DNA from: Tolypothrix sp. FACHB-123 | GTDB taxonomy: Bacteria; Cyanobacteriota; Cyanobacteriia; Cyanobacteriales; Nostocaceae | Reading direction: 5' to 3' | DNA length: 64,000 nucleotides | NCBI RefSeq assembly: GCF_014697075.1 | Contig: NZ_JACJRE010000005.1 | Span: forward strand, 186,001-250,000 | In this document: positions 34,028 through 44,146 of the stretch, piece after piece | How positions within the stretch are numbered: the stretch's first letter is position 1 | Layout: every line of letters starts with the position of its first letter | Position numbers and translations under genes: made by a program | The notes under the pieces: model-generated | Databases searched by the model: none | What the model was told of the DNA's origin: nothing | What the model saw: the letters and a program-made list of their open reading frames with translations, nothing else

Positions 34028-37000
34028 ATGAACAACGGCAAAGTTAGAATCTATGACTTATCAAAGGAATTAAATTTGGATAACAAAGAGCTATTAGCAA
34101 TATGCGACCAGCTCAACATCGCGGTCAAAAGCCATAGCAGTACAATTTCAGATTCGGAAGCAGAACGTATTCGCTCAGCTGCGGAAAAACTCGCAACTAC
34201 GAATGGTTCCCCAAAAAAAGAAACAGGTATATCCAATCATCCCAACGGTTCACAAGCTGGTTCAAAAAATCGACCAGCTGCACCTCACAAACAACAAATT
34301 TTGGAAATTCGTAAACCCAAAATATTGAGAAATCCTACATCCAACGCCTCAGAGGCGTCAGTTGCTATCAGTAACCAAGTTGCTTCTTCTGAAGCCAATC
34401 CTCCCTCAGCCCCCAGGCCTTTCGCTACACCAGTCTCACCCATGCAGCCGACGGCACCAACTAAACCTGTACCCCGGAATGTGTCTGAGACACCACAGCA
34501 ACCAGCTGTCACAGACGCGGATCACAAGCCTCAGCCTCAGTCTACAGAAAAAATAGCAGCGGAAAAACCGGAAAAACCGGAAAAGCCGACTACATCGCGA
34601 GCAAGACCAGAAAAACCCCAAAAACCACAACTGGTAGCCCCGCCAGCAAGACCTTTGGCTGAAGCAGCACCAGCGCTAGAGCCACTCAATCAGGCAGATA
34701 AACCGATCCTCAAGCGCGAACGCCAGCAACGACGGGACGACGAACGCGAGCAAATTAAGCCCAAAGCGGCAAAGCCAGCAAGTGACCAATCTCCACAATC
34801 ACTGCCACAAAAACAGTCTCGTCCGACGCCAGCACCAGTCAAGTCAGAAAACCGAGGCAATCGACCGCCAGCAGCACCAGGACAATTTGGTGATGCACCG
34901 CAACGACCAAGCAGACCAGTACGTCCTAGTGAAGCTGTAGCAGCAATGCCAGTGGCTACCCCACCCAGACCGATGCAAGGCGGTGGTGGTAAAGCAGCGG
35001 CGATCGCCGATGAAGTAGTCCCACCAGACCTGCTGGACTTGAAACGCCCGACTCCACCACGCCCAGCGAAAGGTGGGAAAAAGTGGCAGGAAGAAGAAAT
35101 TATTGATGAAATCAAGGAGAAAGCTGGAAAGGCAGGCGTTAAAGGCAAGCGTATCAAGCCCGTCCTCGACGATGACTTTGAGGATGAAGATTTACTGGAT
35201 GAAGAAGGTCTGGAAATACCAGCTACCATCCAAGTTAGCCTTTCTATTGCTCGTCCTCCCAAACCAAAAGCAGCTCGTCCAACACAGCAACCAGCTGTAG
35301 CGATCGCCGGGCCCACAGCCAAAGGAAAAAAACCTCCTGCCAACCGCGAGCAAAATCGCCGCCAAGAAGTAGAAGTCAAGCGCGATCGCCCAGAAAAAGT
35401 TATAGTCACCGGGCCCTTGACAGTACAAGAACTGGCAGACCTCTTGGTTGTGGCTGATACAGAGATTGTGAAAATCCTGTTCATGAAAGGCATGGCAGTG
35501 AGTATCACCCAAAATCTGGATATTCCCACCATTACTTTGGTAGCCAAAGAGCTAGAAGTAGAAGTGGAAACTGCCGAGCCAGAAGCAGAAGCCCGGAAAG
35601 TCACAGAAATGCTGGATGTGGAAGACATGGGAAATCTCCATCGTCGTCCGCCAGTAGTGACAATTATGGGTCACGTAGACCACGGTAAAACTACCCTGCT
35701 GGATTCAATTCGCAAAACCAAAGTCGCAGCTGGCGAAGCTGGTGGGATCACCCAGCACATTGGTGCATACCATGTTGATATCGAACATGAAGGTCAGCCA
35801 CATCAAATCGTCTTCCTAGATACTCCCGGTCACGAAGCCTTTACCGCAATGCGGGCCAGAGGAGCTAGGGTGACAGATATTGCCGTATTGGTAGTAGCGG
35901 CTGATGATGGCGTGCGTCCTCAAACTATCGAAGCTATTAGCCATGCTCAAGCTGCCGAAGTGCCAATTGTCGTCGCTATTAACAAGATTGACAAAGAAGG
36001 TGCACAACCAGAGCGGGTGAAACAAGAATTGACCAACTACGGTCTCACCGCCGAAGATTGGGGTGGTGAAACAATCATGGTTCCCGTGAGTGCCATCAAG
36101 GGCGAAAACCTAGATACACTCTTAGAAATGATTCTGTTGGTAGCAGAAGTCGGCGAACTCTCTGCTAACCCAGATCGTCCTGCCAAAGGCACCGTCATTG
36201 AAGCTCATTTGGATAAGGCGAAGGGAGCAGTTGCTACCTTGTTGATCCAAAATGGTACCCTCAAAGTAGGAGATATGTTAGTCGCAGGCTCGGCATTTGG
36301 TAAAGTGCGGGCAATGGTAGATGACCGAGGTAAGAGAGTTGAAGCTGGTAGCCCTTCCTTTGCAGTGGAAGTACTGGGTTTAAGCGACGTTCCCGCAGCA
36401 GGTGATGAATTTGAGGTCTTCGAGAACGAGAAAGAAGCTCGTACCTTAGCCGGCGATCGCGCCGACAAACAGCGTCAATCACGCTTACTCCAGGGACGCG
36501 TTACCTTGACAACCCTATCGGCTCAAGCTCAAGAAGGCGAGTTGAAAGAACTCAACTTGATCCTCAAAGCCGACGTGCAAGGTTCAGTGGAAGCTATTGT
36601 GGGATCGCTCAGACAAATCCCGCAAAACGAAGTCCAAATTCGGATGCTGTTAGCTACCGCTGGGGAAATCACCGAAACAGACATCGACTTAGCTGCTGCA
36701 AGTAACGCTGTAATTATTGGCTTCAACACCACCTACGCCAGTGGTGCGAGACAAGCCGCCGATGAAGCAGGTGTAGATGTCCGGGAATACAACATCATCT
36801 ACAAACTCCTAGAAGATATTCAAGGAGCTTTAGAAGGTCTGTTGGAACCAGAATTGGTGGAAGAAGCCTTGGGACAAACCGAAGTCCGCGCCGTCTTCCC
36901 AGTTGGTCGTGGCGCTGTGGCTGGTTGTTATGTCCAATCCGGCAAACTCGTCCGCAACTGCAAGCTGCGGGTACGTCGTGGCAGTAAGATAGTTTACGAA

Positions 37001-37165
37001 GGTGTTCTTGATTCTCTCAAACGGATGAAAGAAGATGCCCGGGAAGTCAATGCCGGTTATGAATGCGGTATTGGCGTTGATAAATTCCATGATTGGGCTG
37101 AAGGTGACATCATCGAAGCTTATCAAATGGTTACCAAGCGTCGCACTCTGACTTTGACAAAGTAG
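34028..37165 (+). CDS. infB: Translation initiation factor IF-2
   Basis: A 1045-residue protein. Residues 1-50 are an IF2_N domain ([20 protein letters not shown]). About 60-440 is a Pro/Ala/Lys/Gln-rich, mostly disordered region. A second IF2_N-like domain ([20 protein letters not shown]) precedes the GTPase: G1 [12 protein letters not shown] (about 549), G3 DTPGHEAF, G4 NKIDK. Domains II, III and the C-terminal fMet-tRNA-binding C2 domain follow. IF-2 places initiator tRNA on the ribosome. The long low-complexity region is usual in cyanobacteria and explains the length. Confidence 0.96.
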   Translation: MNNGKVRIYDLSKELNLDNKELLAICDQLNIAVKSHSSTISDSEAERIRSAAEKLATTNGSPKKETGISNHPNGSQAGSKNRPAAPHKQQILEIRKPKILRNPTSNASEASVAISNQVASSEANPPSAPRPFATPVSPMQPTAPTKPVPRNVSETPQQPAVTDADHKPQPQSTEKIAAEKPEKPEKPTTSRARPEKPQKPQLVAPPARPLAEAAPALEPLNQADKPILKRERQQRRDDEREQIKPKAAKPASDQSPQSLPQKQSRPTPAPVKSENRGNRPPAAPGQFGDAPQRPSRPVRPSEAVAAMPVATPPRPMQGGGGKAAAIADEVVPPDLLDLKRPTPPRPAKGGKKWQEEEIIDEIKEKAGKAGVKGKRIKPVLDDDFEDEDLLDEEGLEIPATIQVSLSIARPPKPKAARPTQQPAVAIAGPTAKGKKPPANREQNRRQEVEVKRDRPEKVIVTGPLTVQELADLLVVADTEIVKILFMKGMAVSITQNLDIPTITLVAKELEVEVETAEPEAEARKVTEMLDVEDMGNLHRRPPVVTIMGHVDHGKTTLLDSIRKTKVAAGEAGGITQHIGAYHVDIEHEGQPHQIVFLDTPGHEAFTAMRARGARVTDIAVLVVAADDGVRPQTIEAISHAQAAEVPIVVAINKIDKEGAQPERVKQELTNYGLTAEDWGGETIMVPVSAIKGENLDTLLEMILLVAEVGELSANPDRPAKGTVIEAHLDKAKGAVATLLIQNGTLKVGDMLVAGSAFGKVRAMVDDRGKRVEAGSPSFAVEVLGLSDVPAAGDEFEVFENEKEARTLAGDRADKQRQSRLLQGRVTLTTLSAQAQEGELKELNLILKADVQGSVEAIVGSLRQIPQNEVQIRMLLATAGEITETDIDLAAASNAVIIGFNTTYASGARQAADEAGVDVREYNIIYKLLEDIQGALEGLLEPELVEEALGQTEVRAVFPVGRGAVAGCYVQSGKLVRNCKLRVRRGSKIVYEGVLDSLKRMKEDAREVNAGYECGIGVDKFHDWAEGDIIEAYQMVTKRRTLTLTK

Positions 37166-37282
37166 TGTTGAGTCCACTAGTGCTGAGTTCTAAGTCAAGT
37201 TTTGAGTTTTGAGTTCATCCTCAAAACTCCAACTTCTAACTTACAACTCAGTACTAATAACTCAGAAGGCATGAATTAAACT

Positions 37283-37936
37283 ATGGCCTCATTTCGCTCT
37301 GAACCTATTTTGTGGATTCATCTCGCCGGGTTGGCGACACTGCCGATTTTTTTGTTTTTATGTGTGTTGTTCCTATCCATAGGTGAGCCAGTCTTACCCG
37401 TATGGATGGAACTCTTTTTAGTAGCGGCTATCGGCGTCCTACCACTGCTGTGGATGCAGTTGAGTCGTCCTTTTTACATATTTGCTATTTTGGGCGTTGC
37501 CCTCAAGCCAGAAAATCTGACTGAAGAGCAACGCAAAATGCTTTGTTTAATTAATACAAATTTAAATCGCTTTCTGGCCGTTTTAGCCGCAATATTATTA
37601 GTAGGGGTGCTGTGGCAGATATATCAAATTACTCCACTGGTAGCAAACATTGCTAGTTTTCTACCCCAATGGCGGAGTGTGGGATTACTGCTCGCTGCTT
37701 TAGCTTTTTTAGCCAGCAATCTGTTTTTGCAAATTCCCGTGAGTGTAGCCAGACTTTTGGTGACGAATGACACAGAATTTGCAGCCATAAAACCATTACC
37801 TTTAGAAAAGATTCAGCAGGATTTCACCATCGTAGGGGTACGGGTAAATCAAATATTGCCCCAGTTATTTCACTCCTTATTGGGGATGAAAAAAGGCACA
37901 AAAGCACCCCAAGAACACAACCCCGATGAACATTAG
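37283..37936 (+). CDS. Low-complexity tail membrane protein
   Basis: A 217-residue protein with four strongly hydrophobic segments (about 12-35, 42-60, 92-112 and 130-155) and a soluble C-terminal tail ending KKGTKAPQEHNPDEH. It matches what I know as the cyanobacterial 'low-complexity tail membrane protein' family, whose function is unknown. It follows infB by 117 bp and may be read from the same operon. Confidence 0.7.
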   Translation: MASFRSEPILWIHLAGLATLPIFLFLCVLFLSIGEPVLPVWMELFLVAAIGVLPLLWMQLSRPFYIFAILGVALKPENLTEEQRKMLCLINTNLNRFLAVLAAILLVGVLWQIYQITPLVANIASFLPQWRSVGLLLAALAFLASNLFLQIPVSVARLLVTNDTEFAAIKPLPLEKIQQDFTIVGVRVNQILPQLFHSLLGMKKGTKAPQEHNPDEH

Positions 37937-38022
37937 GCAGATTTAAACTGTCTCCTGCGGACGGTTGTCTGAAGATGAAAACTGCGATAAATTTTGAACT
38001 GAAAATTGAGGAATGAGAAATT

Positions 38023-38220
38023 ATGGCTCAAATTCCAACATCTAGCGATCGCCCATTTACTAATGATAGTGAAATTTGGCACAGCCTCAAATACGCGATC
38101 GCCGCTAGTTCTGGCTTCCAACGCTGGCAATTAGAACGTCATGTCCAATTACAAGGACTACATTTAGAACAACAAGTACAGCGCTATTTGCGTGAAACTT
38201 TAGAAACACTCGCTTACTAA
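38023..38220 (+). CDS. Small conserved cyanobacterial protein
   Basis: A 65-residue soluble protein: IWHSLKYAIAASSGFQRWQL (about 18-37) and a C-terminal helix with QRYLRETLETLAY. No domain is recognised. The amphipathic, Leu/Gln-rich helix pattern, the ATG start and a terminator-like hairpin downstream support a real gene. It is the last gene of the infB-side cluster. Confidence 0.7.
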   Translation: MAQIPTSSDRPFTNDSEIWHSLKYAIAASSGFQRWQLERHVQLQGLHLEQQVQRYLRETLETLAY

Positions 38221-38595
38221 TAATTAATCCCATATTCTCAGTTGGCTAGCAAATAATGAAGTTGACAGTAGCCACTCTTCTTCAGCTTCCACTTCAAATA
38301 CAGAAGAATTTAAAATTATTTTCTAGAGACTGCCAATACAAAATATATCGTTAATAGGGCGCGTTAATAAAATGTAACGCGCCCTATTGGCTTGAATCAT
38401 CATCTTTCATCTATTGATTCTGCAAGTTTAATACTTATTTACAAAATAAAAAAAGTTTTTTACTTACGTATTTCAGAATTTAGCTGATCATTCGCTAACA
38501 ATCCGGTATAGTTTTGCATGGGTTTGGTAGCTAGATAGCTGCTACCTATAACCTTGTTTAAGGTAACCTAATTCAGCACTTCACAGACTTAAAAA
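38221..38595. promoter_or_regulatory. Spacer with a strong terminator and the SLH gene promoter region
   Basis: These 375 bp contain the 14-bp-stem hairpin at 38353-38388 and then an AT-rich upstream region for the SLH gene. No gene is recognised. Confidence 0.5.
38353..38388 (+). terminator. Perfect 14-bp stem hairpin
   Basis: AATAGGGCGCGTTA (38353-38366) and TAACGCGCCCTATT (38375-38388) pair without mismatch around an 8-base loop. It lies 130 bases after the small gene at 38023 and probably ends the rimP-infB cluster transcript. Confidence 0.7.
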
Positions 38596-40275
38596 ATGAA
38601 ATATCGGGGTTTTGAAATTTTTTCCGCCAAGTATCTTCGCTATGTTTTTGGCAGTAGTCTCACATCTCATCTACCATTGCGAGCCGGATTGACTACTGTA
38701 TTCGTTGTTTCCACTGGTTTAACACTATTACCTAATGTGGTAAATGCCGATTCCAGCCAGCACAAAGCGATCGCTCCCACTCTCACAGCCCAAGCTCCCG
38801 CCACTGCAACTGTAATTTACGTGAACCCTAGCACTGGTGCAGATACAGCTGGTGCTGGAACCCAAACTGCGCCTTTCAAAACTATTACCTTTGCGCTGAG
38901 TCAAGCCCAAGCAGGGACAGTCATTCAACTGGCTCCGGGAACTTATAATCAGCAAAGTGGAGAAACTTTCCCTTTATTAACGAAATCAGGAGTAACGCTG
39001 CGCGGTGATGAAGCCAGCAAAGGGCAGACAGTAGTCATTACAGGTGGCGGCTTCTATACCAGTCGCACCTTTGCCAGACAGGATATTACAATTCTGGCTG
39101 AAAATAATACAACGATCGCAGGTTTAACTGTTACCAATCCCAATACACGGGGTACAGCTGTGTGGGTAGAGTCCACTAACCCAACGATCGCAAATAACAC
39201 TTTTACTAAAAGTGTTAGAGACGGAGTGTTTGTGACAGGTACAGGAAATCCGAAAATCGAAAACAATATCTTTGTGCAGAACACGGGTAATGGGGTTTCC
39301 GTAACTAGATCTGCCCAAGGTGAAATTCGCAATAATTTATTTCAGGATACTGGTTTTGGGATTGCGATCGGTGGAGCTTCGACTCCTTTAGTTGTAGAAA
39401 ACCAAATTATCCAAAACCAAGATGGTCTTTTTATCTCTGAAACTGCTAAACCTGTCCTCCGTAAGAATATCATTCAGAACAATAAACGGGATGGAGTAAT
39501 AGCGACTATTGATGCCTTACCAGACTTAGGTACTACTGAAAATCCCGGTGGTAATCTTATCCGAAATAACACTCGTTATGATGTTTACAATGCCACCAAA
39601 ACTAATAGGATTCTCGCCATTGGTAATGATATCGATCAAAAGCGCATCTCTGGTTTAGTAGATTTTCAGCCCGCCGATGTTGGTGGTGCTACTGCCTTTA
39701 ATGATGTGCCAACAGGTTACTGGGCTAAGGCTTATATCGAAGCCTTATCGGCGCAAAAAATTATTGCTGGTTTTCCTGACGGCACCTTTAAACCGAACGA
39801 TCCCGTAACCCGCGCTCAATTCGCTGCCATTATTACCAAAGCTTTCACACCGCCAACCAAACGCCCAGCCATTCAATTTAAGGATGTCAAAAGCGATTTT
39901 TGGGCTTTTGCAGCAATTCAATCTGCTTACCAAAGTCAGTTTGTTTCTGGTTACCCTGATGGTACATTTAAACCACAGCAACAAATTCCCAGAGTACAAG
40001 CTTTAGTAGCTTTAGCTAGTGGTCTAAATTTAACGGCTGACAATCAAAATATCCTCAGCTTTTACACTGACGCTGCCCAAATTCCCAAATATGCCCTAAA
40101 TCAAATTGCGGCGGCGACAGCAAGGCAATTAGTGATTAACTATCCTACAGTTAAGCAACTTAATCCTAATCGCGATGCAACCAGAGCGGAAGTTGCAGCC
40201 TTTGTCTATCAAGCACTAGTCAATGCTGGACGTGCGCCAGCCATTCCATCAGCTTATTTAGTTACAGCTCAGTAA
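38596..40275 (+). CDS. Surface protein with DUF1565 beta-helix and SLH domains
   Basis: A 559-residue exported protein. A signal or anchor region (about 1-52) ends near VVNADS. Residues 75-330 form a DUF1565/right-handed parallel beta-helix domain (STGADTAGAGTQTAPFKTIT; repeated NNTFTKSVRDGVFV, ENNIFVQNTGNGVSV and RNNLFQDTGFGIAI turns). Three S-layer-homology motifs follow (about 370-545), e.g. DVPTGYWAKAYIEALSAQKI and GFPDGTFKPNDPVTRAQFAA. SLH domains normally bind cell-wall polysaccharide. The order, with SLH at the C-terminus, differs from the N-terminal SLH of cyanobacterial porins, and there is no OprB barrel, so it is not a porin. Confidence 0.85.
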   Translation: MKYRGFEIFSAKYLRYVFGSSLTSHLPLRAGLTTVFVVSTGLTLLPNVVNADSSQHKAIAPTLTAQAPATATVIYVNPSTGADTAGAGTQTAPFKTITFALSQAQAGTVIQLAPGTYNQQSGETFPLLTKSGVTLRGDEASKGQTVVITGGGFYTSRTFARQDITILAENNTTIAGLTVTNPNTRGTAVWVESTNPTIANNTFTKSVRDGVFVTGTGNPKIENNIFVQNTGNGVSVTRSAQGEIRNNLFQDTGFGIAIGGASTPLVVENQIIQNQDGLFISETAKPVLRKNIIQNNKRDGVIATIDALPDLGTTENPGGNLIRNNTRYDVYNATKTNRILAIGNDIDQKRISGLVDFQPADVGGATAFNDVPTGYWAKAYIEALSAQKIIAGFPDGTFKPNDPVTRAQFAAIITKAFTPPTKRPAIQFKDVKSDFWAFAAIQSAYQSQFVSGYPDGTFKPQQQIPRVQALVALASGLNLTADNQNILSFYTDAAQIPKYALNQIAAATARQLVINYPTVKQLNPNRDATRAEVAAFVYQALVNAGRAPAIPSAYLVTAQ

Positions 40276-40357
40276 GCAGTAGTTACGACTATTGTCCACA
40301 TCTCAAAAACCGGAAATTAGAGAGGGCAATAGTCTGAAAAATTCTCAACATCAATAA

Positions 40358-40384
40358 GGAGAGGTAAGCTAAATTTACCTCTCC
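40358..40384 (+). terminator. Terminator hairpin after the SLH gene
   Basis: GGAGAGGTAA (40358-40367) and TTACCTCTCC (40375-40384) form a perfect 10-bp stem with a 7-base loop, 83 bases after the stop. Confidence 0.65.
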
Positions 40385-40411
40385 CTCTACTATTTGAGCG
40401 TTTTGATCGTT

Positions 40412-40441
40412 CTCAAATTAGAGTTCATCCTCTAATTTGAG
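40412..40441. terminator. Second hairpin between the convergent SLH and RTX genes
   Basis: CTCAAATTAGAG and CTCTAATTTGAG form a perfect 12-bp stem around TTCATC. It lies 46 bases from the RTX gene stop and could terminate in both directions. Confidence 0.6.
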
Positions 40442-40486
40442 TTGCTGTGAGAAAATTAAGCCTCCAATCTCTTACCTCAAGAGGGA

Positions 40487-42127
40487 TTAGACGAACACAA
40501 ACTGAGTTGTGTTGGTGAGGTTCAATTGGCCAAAAGCAGCACCTACGGTAACGCCTTGAACAAGAGCAATTAGATCATCATCTGTAGTACTGGCGGTTGA
40601 ATTTCTGTCATAAATACCCACACCTGTGAATCCTCCCACAACCAGACTACTTACTAACCGATAGTCAGCAGCTGTACCTCTGAGCTGGATTCTATCTACT
40701 TCAGTTGCTGGTTCCCCAACAAAATCAATCAAATCAAAATCAGTAATGCGAGCAAAATCAGCATTACCAGCAGAGTCATAGAGAACAGAGCCAGATATAC
40801 CGCCAGTACCCAGTACGAAGGTATCTCGATCGAACAAACTACCACTGGTTAAGACATCGATTTGACCGTCTCCACCACCAGTTAAGATGTCATTACCGGT
40901 GCCGCCAATAAGTGAGTCGTTACCTGTACCACCGTTAATGATGTCGTTACCAGCACCGCCATTAATCGTATCGTTGCCAGCATTACCATTGAGGACGTTA
41001 TTTGCGCTGGAGCCAATGATTGTCTCGCCACCTTGGCTACCTTCCACATTCTCAAAGTTGAGAATAGTTTCCGTATTTCCACCAGTAACGCTAGTTAACC
41101 CTGTTGCCAAGTTGATTGTGACTCCAGACGCAAAGCTCACACCAGAGTAATCAATGGTATCGATACCGTCGCCACCGTTGTGAACATCAAAGCTAACAGC
41201 ATCATCATCAATTACGCGATCGCTACCGGCTCCGCCATTTACAGTATCTCTACCAGTACCACCGTTGAGGATATCGTTACCTGCACCACCGTTAATGATG
41301 TCGTTACCAGCACCGCCATTAATCGTATCGTTGCCAGCATTACCATTGAGGACGTTATTTAGACTAGAGCCGATGATTGTTTCAGCACCTTGGCTACCTT
41401 CCACATTCTCGAAGTTGAGAATAGTTTCCGTATTTCCACCAGCAACGCTAGTTAACCCTGTTGCCAAGTTAATTGTGACTGTGCCACCAAAGCTCACACT
41501 AGAGTAATCAATGGTATCGATACCGTCGCCACCGTTGTGAACATCAAAGCTAACAGCATCATCATCAATTACGCGATCGTTGCCGGCTCCGCCATTTACA
41601 GTATCTCTACCAGTACCACCGTTGAGGATATCGTTACCTGTACCACCGTTAATGATGTCGTTACCAGCACCGCCATTAATCGTATCGTTGCCAGCATTAC
41701 CATTAAGGACGTTATTCACACTGGAGCCAACGATTGTTTCAGCACCTTGGCTACCTTCCACATTCTCAAAGTTGAGAATAGTTTCCGTATTTCCACCAGC
41801 AACGCTAGTTAACCCTGTTGCCAAGTTAATTGTGACTGTACCACCAAAGCTCACACTAGAGTAATCAATGGTATCGATACCGTCGCCACCGTTGTGAACA
41901 TCAAAGCTAACAGCATCATCATCAATTACGCGATCGTTGCCGGCTCCGCCATTTACCCTATCTCTACCCGTTCCACCGTTGAGGGTGTCGTTAGTGCCAC
42001 GAGCAGTAATAGTGTCGTTAGCGCCAAAGCCGTTAATGATATCAGGTTGATCTATCAATGTGGGAAATAAAGGATCAAATACACCTACCAAGTTATTGGG
42101 GTTGTTGTTACCGTTAATAGTTGCCAT
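40487..42127 (-). CDS. RTX-type (hemolysin-like) calcium-binding repeat protein
   Basis: A 546-residue acidic protein. Blocks of GGxGxDxUx nonapeptides (NGGAGNDIINGGTGNDIL) form Ca-binding beta-rolls. They alternate with a domain containing DDDAVSFDVHNGGDGIDTID and TINLATGLTSVAGGNTETIL. This whole 119-residue module occurs three times, nearly unchanged (about residues 50-410). The C-terminal 140 residues are a different domain ending in LNLTNTTQFVFV, probably the type I secretion signal region. No signal peptide is present, as usual for type I secretion; no transporter is nearby. A TTG lies 18 bases upstream in frame, but the ATG at 42127 with AAGGA ahead is chosen. Confidence 0.85.
   Translation of the reverse strand: MATINGNNNPNNLVGVFDPLFPTLIDQPDIINGFGANDTITARGTNDTLNGGTGRDRVNGGAGNDRVIDDDAVSFDVHNGGDGIDTIDYSSVSFGGTVTINLATGLTSVAGGNTETILNFENVEGSQGAETIVGSSVNNVLNGNAGNDTINGGAGNDIINGGTGNDILNGGTGRDTVNGGAGNDRVIDDDAVSFDVHNGGDGIDTIDYSSVSFGGTVTINLATGLTSVAGGNTETILNFENVEGSQGAETIIGSSLNNVLNGNAGNDTINGGAGNDIINGGAGNDILNGGTGRDTVNGGAGSDRVIDDDAVSFDVHNGGDGIDTIDYSGVSFASGVTINLATGLTSVTGGNTETILNFENVEGSQGGETIIGSSANNVLNGNAGNDTINGGAGNDIINGGTGNDSLIGGTGNDILTGGGDGQIDVLTSGSLFDRDTFVLGTGGISGSVLYDSAGNADFARITDFDLIDFVGEPATEVDRIQLRGTAADYRLVSSLVVGGFTGVGIYDRNSTASTTDDDLIALVQGVTVGAAFGQLNLTNTTQFVFV
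40888..41960 (-). repeat. Three tandem 357-bp repeats within the RTX gene
   Basis: The same roughly 357-base unit (119 codons) occurs three times; equivalent points recur at a spacing of 357 bases, for example the antisense stretches beginning near 41180 and 41537. Differences between copies are few, so this is a recent amplification or is being homogenised. Confidence 0.88.
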
Positions 42128-42483
42128 AATGAGTATTTCCTTCAATGAAAGGATAAATACACTAACTCGTTACTTGCTGATGAAGAAACGAGGTGTATCA
42201 CTGAGAAAGTTTAACTTTCAGTGTTTTTACTCTATTAGGCAAAAGAGTAGTATGTGTAGTACCCCGAAGGGTACCTTTTTATGGAAACCTATAAGTTTTG
42301 GATACAGGACTAATTATTTATCATTCGTACAACATAAAGCGCCAAGCTAACAAATTGTTAGTCTTGGCGCTTTAAAAATCGCTAATTTTATTAAATCGGT
42401 ACTCATCAGGGTCTCATACTACAACGAGAGAAACCAGCGCAACGTAGTGGCTCCCTAATGCCCCATGCCCAATGCCCAATGCC
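42128..42483. promoter_or_regulatory. Upstream region of the RTX gene with a strong hairpin
   Basis: These 356 bp hold the RTX gene leader, a GTACCCCGAAGGGTACC hairpin (about 42259-42275), the long stem at 42336-42373 and the heptamer array at 42457. No gene is recognised. Confidence 0.5.
42336..42373 (-). terminator. Long hairpin downstream of the TIGR01777 gene
   Basis: AAAGCGCCAAG (42336-42346) and CTTGGCGCTTT (42363-42373) pair perfectly, and the inner TAACA/TGTTA extends the stem. It lies 110 bases beyond the TIGR01777 stop. Confidence 0.65.
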
Positions 42484-42484
42484 C
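42457..42484. repeat. Heptanucleotide repeat (AATGCCC/CATGCCC) x4 touching a stop codon
   Basis: Four heptamers whose last base is the first base of the reverse-strand stop codon (42484-42486) of the TIGR01777 gene. The array lies right against the coding end. Confidence 0.88.
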
Positions 42485-43404
42485 TATTGTAAAATCTGTG
42501 ATAAAGCAGCCCGTAAATTCGGATATTGATACTCAAAGCCAGCTGCCATAGTGCGCTTAGGGAGAACTTCTTGCCCTTCTAACACTACTTTTGCCCCGTC
42601 TCCCAATAGGGCTTCTAGGGCAAAACTGGGAACAGGTAACCAGGAAGGGCGATTCATAATTTGCCCCATAGTTTGGCTTAAATCTGTCATGCGGACAGGC
42701 TGAGGAGCAGTAGCATTATATACACCTTTTAAATCTGAATTTGTTAAAGCTTGCACAATGAGATTAACTAAATCGTCTAAGTGAATCCAAGAGAACCACT
42801 GCCTACCGCTACCAATGGGGCCACCAGCAAATAGTTTGAAAGGAGTAATCATTTTCGCTAAAGCGCCACCCATTCCCAAGACAATACCTAAACGCAGAAT
42901 TACTAATCGCACCCCAGCATCTTTAACTTTATTTGCTTCTGCTTCCCAAGCTTGACAAACTTCAGCCAAAAAATCATTTCCCGATTGGCTGGTTTCATCA
43001 AAAGTAGCAGTTTCACTAGTACCGTAGAAGCCGATAGCTGAAGCATTAACTAACACCTTTGGTTGAGGGTTCGCCTTCACTATTGCTTCCACAATTGTCT
43101 GTGTACCTAGTTTGCGGCTATTGAGAATTTTCTGCTTGTGTTCTGTTGTCCAGCGTTCCTCAGCAATCGGTTCACCAGCAAGGTTAACAACACCATCACA
43201 GCCAGCAATGGTATCTTGCCAAGAACCTGATGCAATAGGTTGATAAACAACTATTTCCAAATTAGGAAAAGCTTGAGCGGGAAAAAGCTTTTGGGCAAAG
43301 CTAGCATTACGTGTTAAGACCAATACTCTATGACCTTCCTGATGCAGCCGTTGTACTAAACGACTTCCCACAAATCCTGTTGCTCCAGTAATTGCTACTT
43401 TCAT
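42484..43404 (-). CDS. TIGR01777-family NAD-dependent epimerase-like protein
   Basis: A 306-residue SDR protein: KVAITGATGFVGSRLVQRLH at the start (NAD-binding GATGFVG), VVNLAGEPIAEERWT (about 78-92), SAIGFYGTSE (catalytic Tyr region), then FSWIHLDDLVNLI. The C-terminal DUF1731 block ends in PNLRAALSQIL. The family (E. coli YfcH and others) is of unknown substrate. The frame is open upstream, but AAAGGAG directly ahead of two adjacent ATGs (43407 and 43404) shows the start; the second has the better spacing. Confidence 0.88.
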   Translation of the reverse strand: MKVAITGATGFVGSRLVQRLHQEGHRVLVLTRNASFAQKLFPAQAFPNLEIVVYQPIASGSWQDTIAGCDGVVNLAGEPIAEERWTTEHKQKILNSRKLGTQTIVEAIVKANPQPKVLVNASAIGFYGTSETATFDETSQSGNDFLAEVCQAWEAEANKVKDAGVRLVILRLGIVLGMGGALAKMITPFKLFAGGPIGSGRQWFSWIHLDDLVNLIVQALTNSDLKGVYNATAPQPVRMTDLSQTMGQIMNRPSWLPVPSFALEALLGDGAKVVLEGQEVLPKRTMAAGFEYQYPNLRAALSQILQ

Positions 43405-43597
43405 CATGCACTCCTTTCCCAAACTCTTATTTTAGAGTTTTTTATCAAGTTTTCTGCTTTTAGCCCCTGCCTTTTTGGGTAAAAGAGATTTGACTTTAGA
43501 GTTTCCACTGGAATTGTTTAATGAATTTATAAAGACTTGCGGTTTACATACTTCGGTATTATAGGATGGACGGAGTGTTGCAAGGCGTGGGGCTATT

Positions 43598-43945
43598 ATG
43601 GCTCGCTATACCTGTTCATTTATTGTTTCTGTGCCGATTGAGCATCTTCAGCCTTTGCTTGTAGATCTGCTACAAGACTTGGAATTAGATGTTCAATACT
43701 ACAATGCCGATTACATTATGGCGCGTGAGATTCCCGGTACTGTTCCTTATTCCAAGCTAGTTAAGGTAGAAGTATTGATTGATAAATCCACAGCGACGGA
43801 AACAGAAACTAGGTTGAGTATTGTGGTTAAAAATGAGGAATTGCCACTCCAACTTGATAATCACTGCCGACAAGTATTTGAATATGTGAAACAGGCGATT
43901 GAACACAGTCGCCATTGGCATCTCATTGAAAGTCTGGCAGGGTAA
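43598..43945 (+). CDS. Conserved cyanobacterial protein of unknown function
   Basis: A 115-residue soluble alpha/beta protein: YTCSFIVSVPIEHLQPLLVD, then QDLELDVQYYNADYIMAREI and ETRLSIVVKNEELPLQLDNH, ending in VKQAIEHSRHWHLIESL. I recall it only as a conserved hypothetical of cyanobacteria. GGGGC precedes the ATG. It is monocistronic, with a hairpin downstream. Confidence 0.75.
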   Translation: MARYTCSFIVSVPIEHLQPLLVDLLQDLELDVQYYNADYIMAREIPGTVPYSKLVKVEVLIDKSTATETETRLSIVVKNEELPLQLDNHCRQVFEYVKQAIEHSRHWHLIESLAG

Positions 43946-43978
43946 CTTTTGCTGTTAGTTGTTTAGGCGTCCGTTGCA

Positions 43979-44001
43979 GCTAGCTTCATCCCAAAGCTAG
44001 C
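43979..44001 (+). terminator. GCTAGCTT/AAGCTAGC hairpin
   Basis: A perfect 8-bp stem (43979-43986 with 43994-44001) around a 7-base loop lies 34 bases after the stop of the gene at 43598. Confidence 0.55.
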
Positions 44002-44146
44002 TTAAGCAACTAGCCAAAACCCTACAGGAATTCAAAATTCAAAATTTGAAATTCAAAAAGCCTAACATAGTAAGGTTTTAGGAACCCTGACTCTGGATTT
44101 TGATATTGCTTAAGCAAGAAACTGGAAATTAATCATATGGGGGTGA

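Noticed and set aside
34690-35628. 312-codon Ser-rich frame opposite infB
   Set aside because: It is an antisense shadow of the Pro/Ala/Lys-rich region of IF-2 with very biased composition.
41180-41864. Several plus-strand frames of 60-94 codons opposite the RTX gene
   Set aside because: They recur every 357 bases because the RTX gene is repeated; they are antisense shadows.
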